A stretch of DNA of 64,000 bases from Providencia burhodogranariea DSM 19968 (GTDB lineage: Bacteria > Pseudomonadota > Gammaproteobacteria > Enterobacterales > Enterobacteriaceae): contig NZ_KB233222.1 of NCBI RefSeq assembly GCF_000314855.2, positions 1,932,774 through 1,996,773 on the forward strand. The letters run 5' to 3'. A model generated the notes under the pieces. It did no database searches. It saw nothing but the letters and a program-made list of their open reading frames with translations, and had not been told where the DNA came from. Every line of letters starts with the position of its first letter. The stretch's first letter is position 1. This document shows, in pieces, positions 38,715 to 46,272 of the stretch. The position numbers and the translations under genes were made by a program.

Positions 38715-41417
38715 TTATAGCCACGTTCCAAAACGTTTTATATAAACTTGTTTCATCAACTGCGCCACAACACAGTAGCTAAACAATGTTAAAACTAACC
38801 ATGGAAAATATTCAAGTGGCAAAGGCTGTAAACCAATCATTTCACCAAGTGATGAAAACGGGATATACAAACCGAGTGCCATTATCAATCCAGTTGTTAA
38901 TAATACTGGTAATGCAGCTGTGCTTTGTATAAAAGGAATTTTTTGAGTTCGTAACATATGAACAACTAAAGTTTGTGACAATAATCCTTCAACAAACCAA
39001 CCTGATTGAAATAATGCTTCATGCTGTATACTATTAGCTTTGAATACATACCACATTAGTGCAAAAGTCGTGATATCAAATATCGACGATGTTGGACCAA
39101 TCCATACCATAAAGCGGCCAATATTTTTAGCATCCCATTTACGTGGGCGTTTTAAAAACTCTTTATCCATTTTATCCCAAGGTAATGCAAGTTGGGACAT
39201 ATCGTATAGTAAGTTCTGTACTAATAGATGAATAGCCAGCATAGGTAAAAAAGGAATAAATGCACTTGCAATCAAAACTGAAAAAACATTACCAAAGTTA
39301 GAACTCGCAGTCATATTCAAGTACTTAATAATATTACCAAAAGTTTCTCTTCCTTTAATAACCCCCTGCTCTAGGACCATCAAATCCTTTTCTAATAAAA
39401 TAATATCCGCAGATTCCTTCGCAATGTCAGTTCCTGTATCAACCGAAATCCCAACATCAGCATCTCTCAGTGCAGGTGCATCATTAATACCATCTCCTAA
39501 AAAACCTACTGTATGACCATTAGCTTGTAGCAGCTTTAAAATCCTTGATTTTTGTAATGGTGTTAACTTACAAAAAATAGAAATTTGCTCGACTTTTTGT
39601 TTCAACGCATCATCTGACATTGCCTCAACATCAAGGCCCGTCATGATTTCACTCACATTCAGTCCAACATCATGGCAAATTTTCTCGGTAATAATAGCAT
39701 TATCACCGGTAAGCACTTTTACAGCTACACCATTCTCACGCAATGCTGCAATCGCTAAAATTGCACTTTCCTTAGCAGGATCGAGGAAAGTTAAAATTCC
39801 TTTTAATTCGAGATGCTGCTCCGATAATGCAGAAAGTGGTAAACATGCTTCGTCATTGTTCAGCGAACGGGTTGCAAGAAGTAATACTCGGAAACCTTGA
39901 CGGTTATAATCGCTCACTAATTCAGTAATTCGCTCCCGCGCTTGTACATCTAGAGTTTGTGATTCACCACCTTGCTGGTAACTTGTACATATCGCTAACA
40001 TTTCCTCAGCGGCGCCTTTACAAATAAGCAATGCGCTCCCTTCAGGTGTTCTCACTGTAATAGATAATTTTCGACGTATAAAATCAAACGGTAGCTCATC
40101 AATCTTTTGATAAGCCTGTAAATGTTTTATTTCATCCTTCCCTCTTCCACGACGAATAATAGCTTGATCCATCAAGTTTTTTGTACCACTTTGGTGGAAG
40201 CTATTTAACCAAGATAACTGTAAAATTGTATTATCTACTTTGCCATGACTATCAAGATAATGTTCCAAGATGATCCGATCTTGCGTCAATGTACCTGTTT
40301 TATCCGTGCATAACACATCCATCGCACCAAGATTTTGAATCGCATTGAGCCTTTTAACAATAACCTTGTGTTTCGACATGGCGATTGCACCTTTGGCTAA
40401 ATTAGAACTCACTATCATAGGTAACATTTCAGGAGTAAGACCAACTGCAACTGCAAGAGAAAATAAAGTGGCTTCGAACCAATCTCCTTTTGTAAAACCA
40501 TTAATCAATAAGACAATCGGTACCATGACCAACATAAAACGAATAAGTAGCCAACTTACGCCGTTAACACCACGATCAAATGCAGTTTTTGCACGGCTCC
40601 CTACAATGGATTTAGCAAGTGATCCCAAGTAAGTTTTTGAACCCGTTGCAACCACAATACCTCTTGCGGTTCCACTGGTAACGTTAGTCCCCATTAGACA
40701 AATATTAGACATTTCTAATAATTCATTTTCAGTCGCTGAAACAGGTTCTATTCCTTTAGCGCTAACATCACCTAATGTGTCATATTTTTCAACCGGAATA
40801 GATTCTCCTGTTAATATGGCTTGGCTGATAAATAAATCACGCGATTCAATAATCTTAAGATCTGCAGGTACCATATCGCCAGCAGATAACAACACAATAT
40901 CACCAGGAACTAGACATTTTATCGGCACTTCTTTGCGCACTGAACGCCCAGTTTTATTATCCCGACGATAAGCTGTAGCGGTTGTACGAACTAATGATTT
41001 TAATGCTTCAGCCGCTTTATTAGTTCGGTACTCTTGCCAGAATCGTAACAATCCACTGAGCAAAACCATCGTAATAATAATAATGACGGCTTTTAAATCA
41101 GTTTCTTCACCTTGTTCCTTAGGAATAACATAATCAGTGACGAAACTAACAATAGCTAAGGTCATTAAGACAAAAATAAAAGGGTTTTTGAATGATGAAA
41201 GGAGTTGCTTCCAAGCAGGAGGCGCTTTTTCGTGAGCGACTTCATTTTCGCCCTGATCTACTAATCGGTCTAATGCTTCGTTATCCGTTAAACCTAATAG
41301 ATTAGTTTGATATTCATTGAGTACTTGCTCTATTGTTTTACTCGCTTGTACACCAACAATGAATTCTTGACGAGCTGGCGTGTTTGCGGGTTTACGCTGA
41401 TGCTTTATTTCAGCCAT
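38715..41417 (-). CDS. mgtB: Mg2+-importing P-type ATPase MgtB
   Basis: 900-aa type IIIB P-ATPase importing Mg2+. The actuator motif LTGESIPVEKYD (about 202-213) precedes the membrane motif VGLTPEMLPM and the phosphorylation site DKTGTLTQD with Asp372. ATP-binding KGAAEEM and hinge GDGINDAPALRDADVGISVD follow, then the remaining C-terminal helices. Sequence blocks such as GVSWLLIRFMLVMVPIVLLINGF and the C-terminus VYIKRFGTWL fit Salmonella MgtB better than MgtA. It lies downstream of mgtC in the same orientation, the mgtCB arrangement of Salmonella. A short ORF lies in the 154-bp intercistronic gap. Confidence 0.95.
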   Translation of the reverse strand: MAEIKHQRKPANTPARQEFIVGVQASKTIEQVLNEYQTNLLGLTDNEALDRLVDQGENEVAHEKAPPAWKQLLSSFKNPFIFVLMTLAIVSFVTDYVIPKEQGEETDLKAVIIIITMVLLSGLLRFWQEYRTNKAAEALKSLVRTTATAYRRDNKTGRSVRKEVPIKCLVPGDIVLLSAGDMVPADLKIIESRDLFISQAILTGESIPVEKYDTLGDVSAKGIEPVSATENELLEMSNICLMGTNVTSGTARGIVVATGSKTYLGSLAKSIVGSRAKTAFDRGVNGVSWLLIRFMLVMVPIVLLINGFTKGDWFEATLFSLAVAVGLTPEMLPMIVSSNLAKGAIAMSKHKVIVKRLNAIQNLGAMDVLCTDKTGTLTQDRIILEHYLDSHGKVDNTILQLSWLNSFHQSGTKNLMDQAIIRRGRGKDEIKHLQAYQKIDELPFDFIRRKLSITVRTPEGSALLICKGAAEEMLAICTSYQQGGESQTLDVQARERITELVSDYNRQGFRVLLLATRSLNNDEACLPLSALSEQHLELKGILTFLDPAKESAILAIAALRENGVAVKVLTGDNAIITEKICHDVGLNVSEIMTGLDVEAMSDDALKQKVEQISIFCKLTPLQKSRILKLLQANGHTVGFLGDGINDAPALRDADVGISVDTGTDIAKESADIILLEKDLMVLEQGVIKGRETFGNIIKYLNMTASSNFGNVFSVLIASAFIPFLPMLAIHLLVQNLLYDMSQLALPWDKMDKEFLKRPRKWDAKNIGRFMVWIGPTSSIFDITTFALMWYVFKANSIQHEALFQSGWFVEGLLSQTLVVHMLRTQKIPFIQSTAALPVLLTTGLIMALGLYIPFSSLGEMIGLQPLPLEYFPWLVLTLFSYCVVAQLMKQVYIKRFGTWL

Positions 41418-41483
41418 GACGTTTATCTCTATGCGGCACTTACAGTGCTTATTTAAACGCTATCCAACTGAAAATAAAGTTAT

Positions 41484-41540
41484 TTACTCATCGTTAGATA
41501 GCTCCTGTTTATGACTCCATGACGGAGGGTGATCGTTCAT
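41484..41540 (-). CDS. Candidate 18-codon leader ORF before mgtB
   Basis: Between mgtC and mgtB the minus strand has TAGGAG 6 bp before an ATG at 41540, then MNDHPPSWSHKQELSNDE and TAA at 41484. It begins 31 bp after the mgtC stop and ends 66 bp before mgtB. The peptide has a Pro-Pro pair next to acidic and His residues and an acidic end; in E. coli/Salmonella MgtL a Pro- and acid-rich leader peptide makes mgtA expression sensitive to Mg2+ and proline. No similarity to MgtL beyond this composition is visible. Coding is supported only by the ribosome-binding site and the position. Confidence 0.45.
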   Translation of the reverse strand: MNDHPPSWSHKQELSNDE

Positions 41541-41571
41541 TTCAACTCCTATAGTTAATGATTATTAGCAT

Positions 41572-42270
41572 TCAGGCGGGTAGCTCTGATGCAACTTTCC
41601 AATTAATAGCACTGACACTTTGTTCAAGGCTAATTCGGCAAACCAAAGCTTCAATTTCTTTTTGTTCCGCTGGTGTCGCTAAGAACTCGGCGAAAACCTC
41701 TAACTGTTCTGGTTTAAGCGTATCCGCACTACTTAACGATTGCAGGCGAATATGTAAGCCGTTTATAGCTTGCAAAATCAGTGTTCTAACTAAAATTTCA
41801 TCGCCCTGATGGCACATCACGCTAATTTTATAACGTTGTTCAATATCAAGCGCCTGTTGTTGAGGCTGTTTGTTAATACGTTGTGCCGCTTCACGCAGTA
41901 AAATATTGGCGCAAAGAATAAGGAGTGCAGCCATAGTTGCTAAAGAATATTGACCAAGGCCACATAACACACCAATGCCTGCGGAGCACCACAGCGTAGC
42001 TGCAGTATTTAATCCTCGAATATTCATGCCTTCTCGCATGATCACTCCAGCACCTAAAAACCCAATCCCCGAGACAACTTGCGCAGCAATACGCCCGGGA
42101 CTATCTGGTGAAGTCGCAACAGAACTGAGAATAAAAACAGCTGCCCCGGTTGCTACCAATGCATTAGTACGTAACCCCGCCATTCGTTGACGCCATTGAC
42201 GTTCCGCACCAATCAATGCACCTAAGCACATCGCGGAAACAAGATTCAAAATATCAGGAGTAAATAACAT
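41572..42270 (-). CDS. mgtC: MgtC/SapB-family inner membrane protein MgtC
   Basis: In Salmonella a virulence factor needed at low Mg2+ and inside macrophages, inhibiting the F1Fo ATP synthase. The ATG at 42270 (MLFTPDILNL) has GGAGGGG 5-6 bp upstream and gives 232 aa, like Salmonella MgtC (231); an extra 11 in-frame upstream codons are not conserved. The membrane domain has CLGALIGAERQWRQRMAGLRTNALVATGAA and GIGFLGAGVIMREG, and the soluble ACT-like C-terminal domain starts at about residue 150. Start of the mgtCB operon, with a 5' leader that contains an attenuator-like hairpin and a PhoP box. Confidence 0.95.
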   Translation of the reverse strand: MLFTPDILNLVSAMCLGALIGAERQWRQRMAGLRTNALVATGAAVFILSSVATSPDSPGRIAAQVVSGIGFLGAGVIMREGMNIRGLNTAATLWCSAGIGVLCGLGQYSLATMAALLILCANILLREAAQRINKQPQQQALDIEQRYKISVMCHQGDEILVRTLILQAINGLHIRLQSLSSADTLKPEQLEVFAEFLATPAEQKEIEALVCRISLEQSVSAINWKVASELPA

Positions 42271-42306
42271 AATTGCCCCTCCAATTAATAAACTGGATAA
42301 CAAAAA

Positions 42307-42328
42307 ATGTGCTATATAAAATGCACAT
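42307..42328 (-). terminator. Attenuator-like terminator in the mgtC leader
   Basis: On the minus strand ATGTGC (42328-42323) pairs with GCACAT (42312-42307) and runs into TTTTTT, 37 bp before the mgtC start codon. Just upstream a longer stem is possible (AGCCT 42329-42333 with AGGCT 42366-42370, enclosing TCTGAATA 42338-42345 with TATTCAGA 42352-42359). The short stem alone is weak, so a conditional terminator is plausible. Confidence 0.5.
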
Positions 42329-42361
42329 AGCCTTAAATCTGAATAAATAAATATTCAGAAG

Positions 42362-42409
42362 CTATAGGCTGTTGCCGGGAGGGAATAATGAATAGATATA
42401 AAACAGCAT
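42362..42409 (-). CDS. Candidate 15-codon leader peptide of mgtC
   Basis: Minus strand ATG at 42409, preceded by GGGTGAG, encodes MLFYIYSLFPPGNSL and ends with TAG at 42362. The Pro-Pro pair and the stop codon fall next to the first strand of the leader hairpin, as expected if ribosome position controls folding. In Salmonella the mgtC leader contains short ORFs, including one with proline codons, which couple expression to proline and ATP levels. The TATTAT that overlaps this ATG could instead be a -10 element, in which case the ORF would not be translated; the promoter is unmapped. Confidence 0.4.
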   Translation of the reverse strand: MLFYIYSLFPPGNSL

Positions 42410-42433
42410 AATACTCACCCAAAAAAACAACAG

Positions 42434-42450
42434 TAAACCATTGATAAACA
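42434..42450 (-). promoter_or_regulatory. PhoP box upstream of mgtCB
   Basis: Minus strand TGTTTA, 5 bp, GGTTTA (42450-42434) is a full match to the PhoP direct-repeat box (T/G)GTTTA-N5-(T/G)GTTTA. It is 164 bp before mgtC. PhoP control of mgtCB is established in Salmonella. The nearest TATTAT is 20 bp downstream, further than the usual spacing, so the start site is unclear. Confidence 0.65.
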
Positions 42451-42675
42451 ATAGTTATACAATTTCTATATTAGGGAGTATCACGAAAAAAATACTAGAT
42501 ACTGCCCGCCATGGAGGCAAGCAGTTAATAGAATAGATGCTTAATTACTTGCCAAAACAATTTGATTTTTATTACAACTCTGGCTATCCAAGTAATTATC
42601 CTCTAAGAAAATTTGAGTCGAGTATAGATTGAGCAAATCTTGATGTAAAGCTTAAACTATTTTTAAATAATCCTT

Positions 42676-42879
42676 TTATTTAAAAGCTTCGCTTTCTACT
42701 GGGCTAACAAAAATTCCATTTTCACCCTCTTTTTCATTAAAAAACCAGATGCCTCCGGGGTAATCCGGTAGAGAAACTAAATACATCGTTCCTTCATTAA
42801 AGGGTTCAATAAGCAAGATTTTTCCTTCGCGGCGTTCTTGACCATCGGTTTTTACATAAACACGATCGTGAATTTTCAT
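42676..42879 (-). CDS. dsrB: DsrB family protein
   Basis: Small protein of 67 aa, E. coli DsrB is 62. The start ATG at 42879 ([19 protein letters not shown]) has GGAG about 9 bp upstream; 22 further in-frame upstream codons run through the csp terminator and are not coding. Conserved blocks: [38 protein letters not shown] and GIFV. Function is unknown; the E. coli gene is next to rcsA and the small RNA DsrA, but neither is adjacent here. It is downstream of the cold-shock gene but separated from it by a strong terminator, so probably transcribed separately. Confidence 0.9.
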   Translation of the reverse strand: MKIHDRVYVKTDGQERREGKILLIEPFNEGTMYLVSLPDYPGGIWFFNEKEGENGIFVSPVESEAFK

Positions 42880-42933
42880 CAGGTGGATCTCCAGCAAAAA
42901 TAGGATACTGAAGTGTAGTTTAACGTAAACGAA

Positions 42934-42961
42934 AAAGCCCGTCATATTAATGACGGGCTTT
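42934..42961 (-). terminator. Terminator of the cold-shock gene
   Basis: A 12-bp stem AAAGCCCGTCAT (42934-42945) / ATGACGGGCTTT (42950-42961) with a 4-nt loop and a T-run on the minus strand, 25 bp after the csp stop codon. A textbook Rho-independent terminator. Confidence 0.9.
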
Positions 42962-42985
42962 AGAAAATTTGTTAAGCAATTAAGC

Positions 42986-43198
42986 TTAGATTGCAGTTAC
43001 GTTAGCAGCTGCTGGGCCTTTTGCACCATTTTCAATGGTGAATTCAACTTGCTGGCCTTCTGCCAGAGTTTTGAAACCAGCGCCCTGAATGGCAGAGAAG
43101 TGAACGAAAACGTCTTTGCTACCATCAGCAGGAGTGATGAAACCGAAGCCTTTAGACTCGTTGAACCACTTAACTTGACCTTTCATTTTGTCGGACAT
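42986..43198 (-). CDS. cspC: Cold-shock domain protein, CspC/CspE type
   Basis: Single cold-shock domain of 70 aa that binds single-stranded nucleic acid; CspC and CspE act as RNA chaperones and antiterminators in non-stressed cells. The start ATG at 43198 ([14 protein letters not shown]) is 12-13 bp after AGGAAAAG; an upstream in-frame extension of 15 codons is not family-like. RNP1 KGFGFITP and RNP2 VFVHFSAI are intact. [19 protein letters not shown] and the end AANVTAI are nearer to CspC than CspE by my recall, but the distinction is uncertain. The 471-bp upstream region includes a long leader, as is usual for csp genes. Confidence 0.88.
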   Translation of the reverse strand: MSDKMKGQVKWFNESKGFGFITPADGSKDVFVHFSAIQGAGFKTLAEGQQVEFTIENGAKGPAAANVTAI

Positions 43199-43669
43199 TT
43201 GACTTTTCCTATATAACATCAAAAAAAACTGCCTTTTCGGCATATATGGGCCGGAGTCAACTATTTAATCAGGGAAACACCAAGAGAAGTACTAAGGTCA
43301 AAGGCTATCTGGGATAACTTTATTCTTATAACTCACTAACTTAGTAATCGTACATCAAATAGGACTGCTACACAGGCCGATAGTCATTAACTCACGAGTT
43401 ACGAATAATAGCAACTATTTTATATGGATTAACTCCAAAAAAATGTCGTTTTTTCGGTTACGTCACTTTTCAGTTTACAAGGTTAACAAAAATTTCGCAT
43501 TTTATTGATAATTTAAAGAATTTATTGATAAACATACGCATAATTTTCAGTGGGGAAATTCTGATATAGTGACAATTACACTCATTTTTTTTCACAACTG
43601 ATATATAACAATTCAACTTACGCATGATACTCTTGATTATATAGATGTCTTACAGAGAGCTATCACATC

Positions 43670-44188
43670 ATGGATATTATCAAACAAATACTTATCGAAG
43701 ATTTGGACACCATCAATAAAAATGAGAAACGTGATGGTAAGCCTTACTTTAACAGCCAGTTCATTGCCAATCATCCTTACCTATGTATTGGTATGATTGC
43801 TGCTTATATCCCTTTAGCCATTTTAGTCTTATACGCTCCTTACTTTGGCTTCTACTGGATGATTGGTTTTACTGCATTATTTGTCATCTTAGCTGGAGTG
43901 TTGCTATTTGATATCAAACCTATTTACCGATTTGAAGATATTGGGGTACTGGATTTACGTGTTTGCTATAACGGAGAATGGTTTGTTACTGAACTGGTTT
44001 CTGGCTCTTCAATTCAGAAAATACTTGATTCTAAAGATGTTAATAGTGCGATAAAAGAAGAAATTACCCGTTTAATGGATCTTAAAGGCATGCTTTCATT
44101 TTATGATATTTATCACATTGCATTTCCCGAAGTGCCGACACCAGCTAAAACACACTTAACAACACAGAATAAAGCGCAATATCAATAA
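43670..44188 (+). CDS. ylaC: YlaC family inner membrane protein
   Basis: 172 aa with two adjacent membrane helices (about residues 32-54 and 60-80) between cytoplasmic termini. The N-terminal polar segment EDLDTINKNEKRDGKPYFNSQFI and, after the helices, YRFEDIGVLDLRVCYNGEWF and KGMLSFYDIYHIAF match E. coli YlaC as I recall it; the length is slightly longer through a C-terminal tail (PAKTHLTTQNKAQYQ). Function is unknown. It stands 471 bp after the divergent csp gene; its coding end is 67 bp before the promoter of the first tRNA-Asn gene. Confidence 0.88.
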   Translation: MDIIKQILIEDLDTINKNEKRDGKPYFNSQFIANHPYLCIGMIAAYIPLAILVLYAPYFGFYWMIGFTALFVILAGVLLFDIKPIYRFEDIGVLDLRVCYNGEWFVTELVSGSSIQKILDSKDVNSAIKEEITRLMDLKGMLSFYDIYHIAFPEVPTPAKTHLTTQNKAQYQ

Positions 44189-44254
44189 GGTAGAGTAAAA
44201 GTTAATCATAATGCGCAGTGATTAAGCAAACGCATTGTTTTTCTGTTTTTATCG

Positions 44255-44283
44255 TTGACAGCATGAGGCGATATCGTTAATAT
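44255..44283 (+). promoter_or_regulatory. Sigma-70 promoter of tRNA-Asn copy 1
   Basis: TTGACA (44255-44260), 17-bp spacer, TAATAT (44278-44283), followed by a GC-containing discriminator TCGCATCG, as is typical of stable RNA promoters. It lies 26 bp before the mature tRNA. Confidence 0.85.
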
Positions 44284-44309
44284 TCGCATCGTTCTCAGGA
44301 ACAATCAAT

Positions 44310-44385
44310 TCCTCCATAGTTCAGTCGGTAGAACGGCGGACTGTTAATCCGTATGTCGCTGGTTCGAGTCCAGCTGGAGGAGCCA
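44310..44385 (+). tRNA. tRNA-Asn (GUU), copy 1
   Basis: 76 nt with encoded CCA end. Acceptor arms TCCTCCA/TGGAGGA, D-loop TTCAGTCGGTAGAA, anticodon GTT at 44343-44345 (position 34-36), T-arm CTGG/CCAG with loop TTCGAGT. Followed by a hairpin terminator. Identical in sequence to copy 3. Confidence 0.98.
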
Positions 44386-44390
44386 AATTT

Positions 44391-44419
44391 AAAAAGCCTG
44401 CTTATATAGCAGGCTTTTT
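44391..44419 (+). terminator. Terminator of tRNA-Asn copy 1
   Basis: Stem AAAAAGCCTGC (44391-44401) / GCAGGCTTTTT (44409-44419) ending in the T-run, 5 bp after the tRNA. Confidence 0.92.
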
Positions 44420-44615
44420 GCTATCTATAGTTTCAAATATATATTAATTAATCTAGATACATCGCTCTCCCTATAACCCTCCAGTAGTCATAGAAAACGC
44501 TCATTAATTCAAACAAAATTCCGAATGAGTCATTGATTTCATTATTGACTAAGTATGTATTCAATATAATTGATATATTTCAAATTATGGATTGGATTGA
44601 GGTGTAGATAAAATT

Positions 44616-44655
44616 AACGCCCCGATGAACACAGCTATCTATGTTCATCGGCGTT
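44616..44655. terminator. Hairpin downstream of the fimbrial operon
   Basis: CCGATGAACA (44622-44631) pairs with TGTTCATCGG (44642-44651), and an outer AACG/CGTT extends it with a bulge. On the minus strand it is followed by TTAATTTTATC, so it may terminate the fimbrial transcript 227 bp past the last gene. The rest of the 44420-44881 spacer has nothing recognisable. Confidence 0.5.
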
Positions 44656-44881
44656 TGATATGGATAGCCTCATCAGTTACCAACAAGTTTCTTTATTTAT
44701 GCAGGATCCAATGTATTAATAGATAAAATGCACTTTTAGTCGATATGCTTGCTAATTTTTGGGGATGTAAATAATAACACTTCAAATAATAGGAAAGAAT
44801 AATGACTAATTTCCCTTAACATAGGTAGATTTAGCTATTTCTTACCTACATACTATAAAATATTAGTATCAGTATAATTTA

Positions 44882-45658
44882 TCATTTAAAATAATACGAT
44901 GCTCCAGCAAAAAGAGTGTGCAATTGAGGTTTTGTATTGCTATTAAATTGATTAGCATTAATACCATTATGGCCTGTTAGGCTATTTTTGATATTACCCA
45001 CATCTGTATAAGTATAGCCAGTTTCAATTGAAATATTTTCATTCACTTTCCAAGAAACTCCAGTTCCTAGCGCCCAAGCGAGGTTAGTTTTATTACTGGT
45101 AGAATGACTTTGTATATCTTGCCCCGCGACATTACTTTGCATATTAGCCGAATTTTTAAGAAAAGCCGCGCCAACTCCCGCCATAATATACGGGCTCACA
45201 TATTCATTAACTGGCATATCATAGTAAGTATTAACCATTAAAGTATTAACTGTTGTTTTTTTAGAAAATGAAGTTTTTGCTGGTAATGGAAAAGAATCAT
45301 TTTGTTGTGGTGACCAATACCCTACCGCCGATGGTTCTATATTAGCACTTGATTTATCACTACCAAAGTATTGATAAGCTAACTCGACTCTAACTGGCTG
45401 TTGAAACTCGTTCGCGAATTTATATCCGATAGCAATATTAGGTGAAAAATTTGTCGTTGATGAGTTTTTTAGGTTTTCTTTTTCTACATCATATGACAAA
45501 GCATTTGCGATATTACCTGAGCCATATACATGATTATCTAACGATCTAAATAAAGAAATACCTGTTTTAGCTGAAATATAAACTCCGGAACCTTCAGCAG
45601 AAAAGGCATTAACTGAAATAATTAAAGGGATTAACCCTATTGATAATTTTAATTTCAT
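44882..45658 (-). CDS. Outer-membrane beta-barrel protein (opacity-type)
   Basis: 258 aa from the ATG at 45658 (AGGA 8 bp upstream; a GTG two codons earlier is less likely). A signal peptide of about 20 residues ends in SVNAFSA. The mature part reads like an eight-stranded barrel: GVYISAKTGISLF, SPNIAIGYKF, VRVELAYQYFG, TLMVNTYYDM, VSPYIMAGVGAAF, SIETGYTYTDVG and a final TLFAGASYYFK. The pattern resembles the Opa/OmpA-like barrel superfamily; long variable Ser/Asn-rich loops lie between strands. Function is unknown, possibly adhesion or serum resistance. It is the last gene of the fimbrial operon, 36 bp after a pilin gene. Confidence 0.8.
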   Translation of the reverse strand: MKLKLSIGLIPLIISVNAFSAEGSGVYISAKTGISLFRSLDNHVYGSGNIANALSYDVEKENLKNSSTTNFSPNIAIGYKFANEFQQPVRVELAYQYFGSDKSSANIEPSAVGYWSPQQNDSFPLPAKTSFSKKTTVNTLMVNTYYDMPVNEYVSPYIMAGVGAAFLKNSANMQSNVAGQDIQSHSTSNKTNLAWALGTGVSWKVNENISIETGYTYTDVGNIKNSLTGHNGINANQFNSNTKPQLHTLFAGASYYFK

Positions 45659-45694
45659 TAACACATTCCTTTATAGTTTGTTCTATATAAAAAA

Positions 45695-46195
45695 TTAAAG
45701 ATACTCAAGTACAAACGTAGCTTGAGAATTAGCAGTTCCAGCTGTAACATTTTTATTCGTTGCTACATACTGCGCATAAAACTCAAGTGGTATATTTGTT
45801 GAATTTGCACGTACGGGATAAATTATCGTTTCAACGCCTGGTTTTATCATATTTCTATTTCTATCTAAGATAGAAATACCTAAATTAGTGGCCGTGCTTG
45901 CAGCATCTAACTTTAAGAGCATATTATTATTCGGGTCGACAACACCAGAAAAGGTCACTTTCAGACCTGTGGCCGCGGGGCCACAATCAATTAAATTAAT
46001 AATAAATCTTTTGGGTGGAACACCTTTATATGTCTCTTTAAATTGCCTTGTTGCCCATGTGCCTAAATTAACAGTTTGATTTACAGTTTCAGGGCTAATA
46101 GTGCAGGCATTCGAGACTAAATTAGCTTTCATAACTAAATTTATTTGCCCAATATCCGCTTTACTCAAAAACGATAACATTATTAAGGACAACAA
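45695..46195 (-). CDS. Minor fimbrial subunit, 5' end disrupted at a T7 tract
   Basis: Pilin-domain protein (166 aa as shown). The mature part has the paired cysteines (ACTISPETVNQTVNLGTW and NLIDCGPAATG) and the end FVLEYL with the penultimate aromatic typical of chaperone-usher pilins. As sequenced it opens only with a TTG codon. The natural start is probably upstream at 46251 (ATG behind GGAG) or 46209, but that frame reaches a stop after a run of seven T. With eight T the frames join and give a complete signal peptide (MPKFFLLSLIMLSFLSKA). So it is phase-off, mutated, or a sequencing error. Confidence 0.72.
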   Translation of the reverse strand: MLSLIMLSFLSKADIGQINLVMKANLVSNACTISPETVNQTVNLGTWATRQFKETYKGVPPKRFIINLIDCGPAATGLKVTFSGVVDPNNNMLLKLDAASTATNLGISILDRNRNMIKPGVETIIYPVRANSTNIPLEFYAQYVATNKNVTAGTANSQATFVLEYL

Positions 46196-46272
46196 AAAAA
46201 CTTAGGCATCAGTTTAATTCCGATGAGATTATTACCTATTGTATTTAGCATTATTACTGCTCTCCAAAATAA

